From contig NZ_VLKE01000001.1 in NCBI RefSeq assembly GCF_007830265.1, positions 2,356,001-2,420,000 on the forward strand: a DNA stretch of 64,000 nt. Direction: 5' to 3'. Shown piece after piece: positions 26,169 through 34,057 of this stretch. Positions within the stretch are counted from its first letter, which is position 1. Each line of letters begins with the position of its first letter. The stretch comes from Micromonospora olivasterospora. Lineage in GTDB: Bacteria > Actinomycetota > Actinomycetes > Mycobacteriales > Micromonosporaceae. The notes below the pieces were generated by a model. That model searched no databases. It was not told where the DNA came from and saw only the letters and a program-made list of their open reading frames with translations. A program made the position numbers and the translations under genes.

Positions 26169-28121
26169 ATGGCAGAGATTCTTCTTTCAGTCGGTGAGCC
26201 CAAGATTAGGCAGTTCCAAAACAAGAAGCAGATCGCCGCGATAGCCGAACTTGTTTGGAATGCGCTGGATGCCAACGCGACGTATGTGGAAGTTGAACTC
26301 GAACGCACCTTGACTGGTGCGGTCGATCGAATTTTGGTTAGCGACAACGGCGAAGGCATCACCCCTGAGCAGGCTCAGGAATCCTTCCGTGAATACGGCG
26401 ACACCTGGAAGTCGAGTCGCACTCACACTAGCGGACATCAACGCATTCTCCACGGACAGAATGGCGAGGGGCGTCTGTACGCCTTTTCGCTGGGAGAGCA
26501 TCTCACGTGGACTTCGATAGCGAAGGTCGATGGCCGCAATGTGCAAACCCGTATCACCGTCAGCCGCAACCGGCCAACGGTCTGGAACATTGGTGATCCG
26601 GTCGAGACAACCGAAAGCACAGGGACCAAGGTCGCCATTACCGTGCCTCAGGGTAAGCGGCACCGGGCTCTAGAAAGCTCAGAAGCGCCGGACAATCTGG
26701 CTGCAAGGCTTGCGTTCTACCTGAGGGCGTACCCCGGGATCAAGGTCGTGTACGACGGAGTGATCCTCGATCCGGAAAACATCATTCAGGACATCGTTGA
26801 CCTCCGTCTAGACCTGCCTCCGGAGTATGTTTCCGAAGCGCCACCGATCGTGACATTTGTAGAGTGGAAGACTCGCATAACCGATCGGAAGATGCTCATC
26901 TGCAATGCGGAGGGGATTGCGCTCGCTGAGTACGGGGAAGACTGGCATGACGCTGTAGTTTCTTTCACTCCTTACCTGCGTTGGCGCGGCTTCAGCGACA
27001 TGACCGCTGACGGCATTCATATGTTAACTATGAGCCACGCACCTTTGCTGTACGCCGCTGAGCAGGCAGTTCGAAAGCATGTATCAAGGCGGCGGAGCGA
27101 GATTTCTAGTCAGGTCGTCGAGCAGTTGAAGACCGAGGGTCTGTACCCGTACGACTTGACGGAAACGAGTCCTACTCAGATGGTCGAGCGCCAAACGTTC
27201 GACCTCGTCGTTACGGTGGCACGTACCGCTCTGCCGCCACGTGGGGCGCCCCGCCAGCTCTCCGTTAACCTGATTCAGGCTGCACTCGAACGAGATCCCA
27301 GCGATCTTCATGGCATCCTTGATCGTGTTCTATCCCTAAGTCCTGAAGAGCGATCGCATCTAGGCCGTCTCATTGACGACACCCAACTGTCGAGCATCAT
27401 CAGCGCGACGAACACGATCATCGACCGGCTCAATTTCATCGGAGGGTTGCGCAAGCTGCTCGCAGATCCGCAACTTCGCCGTGAGTTGAGGGAGGTCGAC
27501 CAACTCCATCCGATGATCGCCAAGAACTTGTGGCTCTTCGGCGAAGAGTGGACACTTGCTCGCACGGAGGTTGGGTTGACCTCGGTGCTTCGAGAGTATC
27601 TCCACAACCTAGGTGAAGCGGTTACCCTCGAAAACGAACTTGAAAGAGTGGCGCGTGAAGATGGGCGCAGCGGTCGGGTCGATATTCTGCTATTTCGAGG
27701 CATAGGCGACGAGCGACACAACGAACGGCTTGTTGTGGAACTCAAGCGCCCAACGGTCAAGGTGGGTCGGACCGAGCTGGATCAGGTGAAGTCGTACGCT
27801 AGAGCGATTGTGGATGACCCGCAGTATCGCGGTGTAAAGTGTAAGTGGAAGTTCATTCTCGCAACTTATGACTACGACGAAGCGATTAACCGCGATATCC
27901 GCCAGCGCGACAAACCTCCGGGACTAGCTGACGACCAGGAGGAGTACGAGCTGTGGGTCTATAGCTGGGGTGAACTACTGGACGCCGCGGAGCGCAAGCT
28001 GTTCTTCTTCCGCAAACAGCTTGAATACGAGGCCACCGATGAGCGTGTGACGCGCTATCTCCGGGAGAGTTATCAGGAGTACATTCCTGAAACGCTCCAT
28101 GCGCCGTCCGCCCAGGAGTAG
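26169..28121 (+). CDS. GHKL (MutL/MORC/Hsp90-type) ATPase fused to a PD-(D/E)XK-like nuclease, candidate defence gene
   Basis: A 650-residue soluble protein. The N-terminal ATPase has the Bergerat-fold motifs: N box with N31 and D34 (AELVWNALDANA), G1 SDNGEGI (58-64), G2 HGQNGEGRLYAF (95-106) and a TGTKVAI segment (about 155). A middle region of about 300 residues is not recognised. Near the C-terminus, D505 (GRVDILLF) and E524-x-K526 (LVVELKRP) form the D...ExK core of a restriction-type nuclease, followed by a QVKSYA helix. The gene is less GC-rich and uses more A/T-ending codons than its neighbours, a sign of transfer, and is bracketed by an IS5 copy and an IS6 remnant. GHKL ATPases tied to nucleases occur in R-M-associated MutL/MORC systems; a stand-alone antiphage role is inference. 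Confidence 0.75.
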   Translation: MAEILLSVGEPKIRQFQNKKQIAAIAELVWNALDANATYVEVELERTLTGAVDRILVSDNGEGITPEQAQESFREYGDTWKSSRTHTSGHQRILHGQNGEGRLYAFSLGEHLTWTSIAKVDGRNVQTRITVSRNRPTVWNIGDPVETTESTGTKVAITVPQGKRHRALESSEAPDNLAARLAFYLRAYPGIKVVYDGVILDPENIIQDIVDLRLDLPPEYVSEAPPIVTFVEWKTRITDRKMLICNAEGIALAEYGEDWHDAVVSFTPYLRWRGFSDMTADGIHMLTMSHAPLLYAAEQAVRKHVSRRRSEISSQVVEQLKTEGLYPYDLTETSPTQMVERQTFDLVVTVARTALPPRGAPRQLSVNLIQAALERDPSDLHGILDRVLSLSPEERSHLGRLIDDTQLSSIISATNTIIDRLNFIGGLRKLLADPQLRRELREVDQLHPMIAKNLWLFGEEWTLARTEVGLTSVLREYLHNLGEAVTLENELERVAREDGRSGRVDILLFRGIGDERHNERLVVELKRPTVKVGRTELDQVKSYARAIVDDPQYRGVKCKWKFILATYDYDEAINRDIRQRDKPPGLADDQEEYELWVYSWGELLDAAERKLFFFRKQLEYEATDERVTRYLRESYQEYIPETLHAPSAQE

Positions 28122-28162
28122 GTCGAGGGCCCCCGCGCCCAGTACCGAGCACCCGCAGACGA

Positions 28163-28180
28163 CCCCCCCCCCCCCCCCCC
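28163..28180. repeat. Run of 18 consecutive C
   Basis: An 18-base C homopolymer lies between the GHKL gene stop and the start of the IS6 remnant, where the left end of that element should be. Confidence 0.9.
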
Positions 28181-28198
28181 TCGGGGTGGAGGGAGTGC

Positions 28199-28898
28199 GT
28201 GTCGCAGGCTCGTGCTGGCGGTCCGTTGGTATCTGCGGTTCGACCTCTCGTACCGGGATGTAAAGGAGTTGCTGGTCGAGCGGGGGTCGAGGTGGATCAC
28301 GTAACGGTCTACCGGCGGGTGCAGCGGTTCACCCCGCTGTGGGCCGACGCCGCTCGCTTCGCTCGTCACTCACCTGGCGACCGTTGGTTCGTGGACGAAA
28401 CCTACGTCAAGGTCAACGGGATGTGGCGGTACGTGTACCGAACCGTGGACCAGCATGGTCAGGTCATCGACGTGCTCGTCTCGGCCCGTCGGGACGCCGC
28501 AGCGGCCCGGCGGTACTTCCACCGGGCGCTGACCACGCGGAAGGTCACGCCCCGGCGAGGTTGTCACCGACGCGAACCCGGTCTGTCCGAGGGTGCTCGA
28601 CGACCTGGTCCCGTCGGCGTGGCACCACATCGAACGACACGCCGACAATCCGATCGAGGCCGACCACAGCCAGCTCAAGCACAGGCTCCGACCGATGCGC
28701 GGACTCCGCACCGACCGCACCGCGGAAACGATCATCGCCGGCCACGCCTTCGTTCAGAACCTCCGACGCGTACCCTACGAACTCGCCGCCCGCCCGGTCT
28801 GCGGGTGGCCGCCGCGTTCACAGAACTGGCCCGAGCCATCTGACAGTGCCCGGTGACGCGGCTCGGCGTGCCCACCGATCCGCCAACGCAACAGCGCC
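28199..28898 (+). pseudogene. IS6-family transposase remnant, third copy
   Basis: Plus-strand translation in three frames gives VLAVRWYLRFDLSYRDVKEL, VDHVTVYRRVQRFTPLWADA, GDRWFVDETYVKVNGMWRYV, VVTDANPV and IEADHSQLKHRLRPMRGLRT. One G is missing near 28290 and an extra C is present near 28553 compared with the copy at 3890. The C-terminal region has a further deletion. The right terminal repeat is kept (28875-28898) but the left one is replaced by the C run. It is oriented opposite to the first two IS6 copies. Confidence 0.8.
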
Positions 28899-28935
28899 AG
28901 CCCACGTGTGCGGGGAGGCACTTCGCGACCTCGAG

Positions 28936-30045
28936 CTACGCCTCGACTATGACTCGCGGAGCAGCTTCCGAGCCTGCGGACAGGACTACCTGGAGCAGGT
29001 CGGCTGACATGCCGGCCTGCCGCGCTACGGAGGTCAGAGTGTGCTGCTGTTCAGCGAGAACAGCAGCTGCCTTGCCTAAGAGTGAGGGCTGTTCGCGGGG
29101 GCCCAGTTCTGCGGGCTCCGGGTAGCCCCACTCGGCGAGCTTGTTCATGGCGCGCCGGTATGTGTAGTCGCTGTAGACGCCCATGGCGTGGCCTCGGTAC
29201 ACGAGCGCCTTGAGCGAGAGGCCCCAACGGCGTTTGGTCTTCCGGAGCTGCTCGAAGTCGAGTCGGGCGGGAAGCTCGTCTCGGAGCTGGCTGTCTGGCG
29301 CGAGGATCTGGGAGCCGAAGGCTGTCGCTTCCCGTTCGAGGATCTGGGAGCCGGGTTCGGCGTCGTGGTGCAGCAGCAGGTGAGCCAGCTCGTGGGCCGC
29401 GTCCATGCGGGAGCGAGCCTTGTCGTTCTTGCTCGGGTTGAGGAATACGAACGGTCGCGTTCCGTACCAGTGGGAGAAGGCGTCAACCTGTTCCGAGACG
29501 TCCGGCAGCGTGAGCACGACGACTCCGGTCGCCTCAAGCAGGCGGACCATGTGAGGCACAGGTTCGTCGCCCAGACCGAGGGCGTGGCGGGTGGCCACTG
29601 CTGCCGTTTCGAGGTCGCGGCTGCAGGCGTCCTCCGGGAGATCAATCGATGGCAGACGAAGTACCGGTAGCTCTAGGTGCTGTTCGATGGCGTCAACGAC
29701 GCGCCACGCGATTTGACCGAATGCAAGGGCTTGATCCCGCTCAGCCTGCGTAGTGGTGCGCAGGCTGCGGAAGTGCGGGTGTCCTGCTGTGGCCGGGGCG
29801 GGTATGCCGGTGGCGAAGAACCGGACCGGGACGGCGAGGGCGAGGGCGAGGCGGGCCAGCGTCGCGGGTGCCGGGCGGGACTGCGCCAGCTCGTACTGGC
29901 TCACTGCAGCAGCAGTGACACCCACTTGGCGGGCCAACTCCTTCTTGCGGATCCGTCGCCACTGCCGCGCGAGCGTCAGCGCGTGCGGCTGAAATGCCGC
30001 TGCTGCCAGCGCCGGCGCTTCTGCCCGCTCGCGGGCGGCCGTCAC
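28936..30045 (-). CDS. XRE-family regulator with ImmA/IrrE metallopeptidase domain
   Basis: A 369-residue protein. GTG 30045 is chosen because GTGA overlaps the upstream stop. Residues about 25-80 are a Cro/C1-type HTH (KKELARQVGVTAAAVSQYEL). Residues about 140-260 are an ImmA/IrrE-type zinc peptidase with HExxH in AAHELAHLLLHH and a downstream acidic residue (EREATAF, the third zinc ligand). Such fusions cleave or replace a repressor in phages, ICEs and stress regulons. The long C-terminal part is helical. It forms an operon with the 236-residue gene and faces the five-gene methylase operon, so it is a likely controller of that island. Confidence 0.88.
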   Translation of the reverse strand: MTAARERAEAPALAAAAFQPHALTLARQWRRIRKKELARQVGVTAAAVSQYELAQSRPAPATLARLALALAVPVRFFATGIPAPATAGHPHFRSLRTTTQAERDQALAFGQIAWRVVDAIEQHLELPVLRLPSIDLPEDACSRDLETAAVATRHALGLGDEPVPHMVRLLEATGVVVLTLPDVSEQVDAFSHWYGTRPFVFLNPSKNDKARSRMDAAHELAHLLLHHDAEPGSQILEREATAFGSQILAPDSQLRDELPARLDFEQLRKTKRRWGLSLKALVYRGHAMGVYSDYTYRRAMNKLAEWGYPEPAELGPREQPSLLGKAAAVLAEQQHTLTSVARQAGMSADLLQVVLSAGSEAAPRVIVEA

Positions 30046-30752
30046 GCGAGCGCTGACAGCGGGACGCCGTCGCCGCGTCGCTTCGGGCGGACCAGTATGT
30101 CGAGGTCCGGGATCGGCACTTCGCCGGGAAGTGCAGGGTCTGGGACGGTCGGGCCGTCGCCGGCCTGTGCAAGCACCGAGTGAGCCGGCTGGCCGAGCCA
30201 GAGCTGCACTTGGAACCAGGGCGATCCGCCGTCGCGGTTGTCGCGCGGCAGCCCGAGATATGCCAGCGCTTCGCCGGTGTCGATATCGCCGGCGTGCGCG
30301 ATGCGCACGTGGCGCCTGCGGGGAACTACTCCGGTGAAAGCCTCGGGGAACTGCTCCTCGTCGTCGAGAGCAAGCTGGCCGCCTCGGCTGTTCTCCACGG
30401 CCCCGCCTAGCCGTGCTTCGCTGCCCTCCCAGCGGATCGACTCGACGCTCGCGCCGGCACCGCCCTGCAGGGAGTACAACCGCACGATGTAGCCGGCGCA
30501 GAGGATCTCCAACGAGTTGTCTTCGATCCGGGCGTCCACGCCCGGGAGCCCGGCGAACTGCGCGGCTCCCAGGTTCGTCAGGTTGCGCCAGACCGTGGTC
30601 CCGAAGCTCATGGCATCGTCGCCCAGGTCTGGCTCGTGCCGGTCCGCTGCCCTCCAGTACACCTGCCGGATTAGGTCTGCCAGGGGAGCGAGGACACCGT
30701 TCTTGCCGAGGGTCGCGACGGCTTCGCTCAGGTGGTCCACGGACGGAAACAT
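30042..30752 (-). CDS. Unknown protein upstream of the XRE/ImmA gene
   Basis: A 236-residue soluble protein. ATG 30752 has GGAG eight bases upstream. No family is recognised; it is a beta-rich protein with MSFGTTVWRNLTNLGAAQ and SLEILCAGYIVRLYSLQGG, ending in a proline-rich tail that overlaps the next start by 4 bp. It is divergent from the methyltransferase operon across 276 bp. Linked expression with the XRE/ImmA protein suggests it is its partner, for example a toxin, anti-repressor or sensor, but the sequence does not show which. Confidence 0.7.
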   Translation of the reverse strand: MFPSVDHLSEAVATLGKNGVLAPLADLIRQVYWRAADRHEPDLGDDAMSFGTTVWRNLTNLGAAQFAGLPGVDARIEDNSLEILCAGYIVRLYSLQGGAGASVESIRWEGSEARLGGAVENSRGGQLALDDEEQFPEAFTGVVPRRRHVRIAHAGDIDTGEALAYLGLPRDNRDGGSPWFQVQLWLGQPAHSVLAQAGDGPTVPDPALPGEVPIPDLDILVRPKRRGDGVPLSALA

Positions 30753-31028
30753 AGCAGGTGCTCCAGTTGATGTTGCGGAAGTAAAGTCCGCGGCATGCCA
30801 AGCCGAGTCCGTCAGGGGCTCTCTGCGGCCCGTTCCTGGTCGCTGCACAGAGGACGGTCGCAGCGCGTAGACTGCGTGCGGGCCGGCCCGCCTTCTGTCG
30901 GAGGCTGCCGATATGGTGCACCCCATGCTCAGGAAGACCCCGCAATACGCGACCTCTATGTTCGTCGACAGATACCGATGGACTGCTGCAGGCAGTGGGC
31001 GCTCCGTTGGGTCGGGCGGCTGGCTCTG
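30753..31028. promoter_or_regulatory. Divergent promoter region between the regulator operon and the methylase operon
   Basis: 276 bp separate the divergent starts at 30752 and 31029. No clear operator palindrome is picked out by eye. The region must carry both promoters and is the natural place for the XRE-type protein to bind. Confidence 0.4.
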
Positions 31029-32186
31029 ATGGCGCGGCCAACTGGTCGCTACGCTGCGGTTTCCATGTTCTCCGGCTGTGGCGGCATGGACCTCGGCGCC
31101 GAGCAAACCAAGCGCGTAGGCGTCGTCTGGGCCAATGACATCGAGCCATGGGCCGTGGAGACGTACAGGCGAAACCTGGGACGGCACATCGTTGCCGAGG
31201 ATATTGCCGAGCTCGACGTGCCGGAGGTGCCCTGCGACATCCTGCTCGCCGGGCCGCCGTGCCAGGACTACTCCACGCTGTGGAACCACGATGGGCTGAA
31301 GACCGCGCGGGGCAACCTGTTCCGCCACGTCGCGCGTTTCCTGGACGGGCTGCGTCCTGCGGCGTTCGTGCTCGAGAACGTGCCTGGCTTGCTCTCCGCC
31401 AACCACGGGGCGGCGTGGACTCTCGTCAGGCACGCCCTGCGTTCGCCGTCGAGCTTCGTGAGTGGCCCAAGGAACGGGCCAGGGGTGCGGTACGACCTGT
31501 CTGCGCAGGTTATCGACATGGCGGACCTGGGCGTTCCGCAGCACCGAGAGCGCCTCATTGTCGTGGGGGTGCGCCGGGACCTCAAGGTCCGCCCGCCGAT
31601 CATTCCGGACACGTATGCCGGGCGACACGTGACAGTCGCCGATGCGCTCGACAGAAGTCCGCTTCCCGACGACGCGCCGAACCACGAGCGCGGGCTCGAC
31701 GGCCCCGAGGTAATCAAGAGGCTCGAGCTCATTCCACCAGGGGCGAACTACGGCGTCATCCCGGAAGGGCACCCGTCTGCGGTCAAGGGGCTGATCAGCC
31801 ACGTTTACCGGCGGCTGGACCCGGACAAGCCGGCGTACACCATGATCGCGGGCGGCGGCGGGGGAACACACGGCTACCACCACGTCGAGCCGCGGCGGCT
31901 GAGCAACCGCGAGAAAGCGCGGCTGCAGGGTTTCCCCGACGACTTCGTCTTCGAACACGGGACTGTGCGCAACCGGGCGTCGGCGTACGCTCGCGTCCGC
32001 CGGCAGATCGGCAACGCGGTCCCGCCTCCGGCGGCCAGGGAGATCGTCGACGCGCTGACGCAAGTCCTGCTGTCGGCAGGCGTGCCGACGCGCAAGGCAG
32101 CCGAGCTGTCCGCAGCGCGCCGGCTGGCAAGCCGTACCACCCCCCATCGCGAGCGCCAAGCCGAGAGGAAGGCAGCCGGCCAGTGA
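31029..32186 (+). CDS. DNA (cytosine-5) methyltransferase
   Basis: A 385-residue Dcm-type enzyme that transfers a methyl group from S-adenosylmethionine to C5 of cytosine. Motif I is AVSMFSGCGGMDLG (residues 10-23), motif IV AGPPCQDYS with catalytic C78, motif VI LENV (115-118), motif VIII QHRERLIVVG, and motifs IX-X LSNREKARLQGFPDDF and QIGNAVPP. A complete, plausibly active enzyme. ATG 31029 fits the usual distance to motif I. The recognition sequence cannot be read from the protein. Its stop overlaps the next start (GTGA), so it is translationally coupled to the ATPase genes, which implies that methylation marks self DNA for the following restriction proteins. Confidence 0.95.
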   Translation: MARPTGRYAAVSMFSGCGGMDLGAEQTKRVGVVWANDIEPWAVETYRRNLGRHIVAEDIAELDVPEVPCDILLAGPPCQDYSTLWNHDGLKTARGNLFRHVARFLDGLRPAAFVLENVPGLLSANHGAAWTLVRHALRSPSSFVSGPRNGPGVRYDLSAQVIDMADLGVPQHRERLIVVGVRRDLKVRPPIIPDTYAGRHVTVADALDRSPLPDDAPNHERGLDGPEVIKRLELIPPGANYGVIPEGHPSAVKGLISHVYRRLDPDKPAYTMIAGGGGGTHGYHHVEPRRLSNREKARLQGFPDDFVFEHGTVRNRASAYARVRRQIGNAVPPPAAREIVDALTQVLLSAGVPTRKAAELSAARRLASRTTPHRERQAERKAAGQ

Positions 32187-34057
32187 CAGACCCCCGAGAC
32201 CTGCCGGACGAACTGCCCGTTGTCGCCGCCCTGAGGTCGCTGTCGGTTTTCAGCGCCGACCAGGCGGGTGCCTATCGTGAGCACTTCCAGCGCCTCGCCG
32301 AGGCGCTCGGTGCTGACGTGCCCACCCGCCTGGCGCAGCACGTTGCCGCGTGGGCCGAATCCGGGCAAGCTGGGGCCGTCGTGTTGACCGGCAACGCCGG
32401 CACGGGCAAAACTGCAGTGGCAGAGACGTACTGCCACGCTGTGGGTGGCGACCTTCCCGCAGGTGACGACCTGCATCAGGTCGCCGAGGGCCGCTGGGTG
32501 GTCAAGGACCTCTCAGGACTGCCGGACGACGCAGCGCGGCGCTCGACGCTCCAGGCGGTCCTCAACGGCCTGGAGACAGGATCGGACCAGTACCTGGTGT
32601 GCGCAAACGAGGGCGTCCTGCGCGACGCGCTCGACATCCTCGACCACGACGGCCTCGCCTCGGCCCTGGAGCAGGCGCTGCGCAGCGGGGCTGCCGAGGT
32701 CGGCAAGCTAGTGGTGGTCAACGTCAACCGCCAACGCCCGACAGCGCCCGGGCTGTGGGACGCCCTGCTGGACTTCCTCGTGCGCGAAGAGCTGTGGTCC
32801 GGCTGCGACGGCTGCCCGTTCGACCTCGGCATCTGCCCCATGCGCAGCAACGCCGACGCGCTGCGGAATCCGCGCGTGCGCGAGCAGCTGCGGACCCTGG
32901 TCCGCCTCGGCGCTGGCGAAGCCGTGCCGACGATCCGGGAGGTCTTGTCGGTGCTCGCCTGGGCGGTCGTCGGTGACCGGACTTGCAAGCACGTCAAGAC
33001 AGCGGCGCGGGACATGGAAAGGGCCGCCTTCACCGCCACCGACGGTTACTTCACCCGAGTGGTGGGCGGAGGGCTCACTCTCGAAGCGATCGAGCGCTCA
33101 CCGCTGATGTCGGGGATGCGCACCGCGCAGCTGGGGCACGTCAGCGACTTGGAAATCGACGGCTGGCTGCGGGACACCACCGGGTCACCCGACGAGGTTC
33201 GGCTGCTCGCCGGCGACCCTTCGCTGCTCGATGACGGGCCCGACGGCAGCCTCGCCCTGGCTGGGAGCCGCTCGCCGCTGGACAGGGTGCGGACGAAGCA
33301 AGGGACCATGACGTTCCACCACCTCGGTGAGCTCGTCAGTACCAGCGAAGACCCGACGAAGGTCGACGACGGGTTGGACGCGCTCGTGTCCGGAGACAGG
33401 GACAGCAACGCGCCCGCCCAGGTGCTGTGGCGCCAGCGCCTGTACTTCGAGGCGAGCCAGGCGTTGGGCAGCGCAGACGTCGCGTCGAGGCGGCTGCTGG
33501 GGTATCGCTACGTGGCAGACCTCGTCCGCTTGGCGCAGAAGGCCGCCCGCATCGAGGATGTCGTCCTCGAAATTTCAGAGCTGGTCCGTGGCCTCAACTT
33601 CCTCGTCACCGGGTTCTCCAGCCCGAACGAGGGGCTCGTCGTGCCGGACCCCGCGTGCCTGTTTGCCCGCGACCCCGGCTCCTTCCGGCCGGCGCGACCG
33701 TCGCTGGTGTACGGGCTCGTGCCGCTGGAGCGGCTGTCGGTGCGAGTCCCTGACCGCGGGCTCGTGGAGCGGCTGCTCGACGTCGACCACGTCGACGTCG
33801 AGCTTGCCATGAACGGTCGCGACGACCTGTCCTTGCGGATTCGGCCAAAAATGTACGAGGCCATCCGCGAGGCTGCCGACTTTCAGGGACCCGTCGGGCA
33901 GGGCGTCGCCGAGATGAACGACCTGCGCGGCTTCTACAGCCGCCTCGCCTCGGCGGAGGTCGCGGGCGATGCCATTCGAGTCGCCGACCCCGACTCCGAC
34001 CCGCCGGCCCTGGTCAAGGTCAACTTGCCGTACTTCGCGACTTCCCGGAGGGCGTAG
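32183..34057 (+). CDS. DptF-like P-loop ATPase
   Basis: A 624-residue protein starting at GTG 32183 in a GTGA overlap. Walker A is GNAGTGKT (residues 70-77). A cysteine group at about 208-220 (CDGCPFDLGICP) followed by MRSNADAL, VREQLRTLVR and TIREVLSVLAW resembles the arrangement I recall in DptF, the ATPase of the phosphorothioate-dependent restriction complex DptFGH. The similarity is from memory, not from a search. The C-terminal 300 residues are unrecognised. It sits second in the methylase operon, before the DptG-position and DptH-like genes, which supports the assignment by order. Confidence 0.7.
   Translation: MTDPRDLPDELPVVAALRSLSVFSADQAGAYREHFQRLAEALGADVPTRLAQHVAAWAESGQAGAVVLTGNAGTGKTAVAETYCHAVGGDLPAGDDLHQVAEGRWVVKDLSGLPDDAARRSTLQAVLNGLETGSDQYLVCANEGVLRDALDILDHDGLASALEQALRSGAAEVGKLVVVNVNRQRPTAPGLWDALLDFLVREELWSGCDGCPFDLGICPMRSNADALRNPRVREQLRTLVRLGAGEAVPTIREVLSVLAWAVVGDRTCKHVKTAARDMERAAFTATDGYFTRVVGGGLTLEAIERSPLMSGMRTAQLGHVSDLEIDGWLRDTTGSPDEVRLLAGDPSLLDDGPDGSLALAGSRSPLDRVRTKQGTMTFHHLGELVSTSEDPTKVDDGLDALVSGDRDSNAPAQVLWRQRLYFEASQALGSADVASRRLLGYRYVADLVRLAQKAARIEDVVLEISELVRGLNFLVTGFSSPNEGLVVPDPACLFARDPGSFRPARPSLVYGLVPLERLSVRVPDRGLVERLLDVDHVDVELAMNGRDDLSLRIRPKMYEAIREAADFQGPVGQGVAEMNDLRGFYSRLASAEVAGDAIRVADPDSDPPALVKVNLPYFATSRRA

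Noticed and set aside
31148..32182. Extension of the 32183-34057 frame upstream through the methyltransferase gene
   Set aside because: The upstream part is Arg/Ala-rich out-of-frame reading of the methyltransferase. The GTGA overlap at 32183 gives a proper start.
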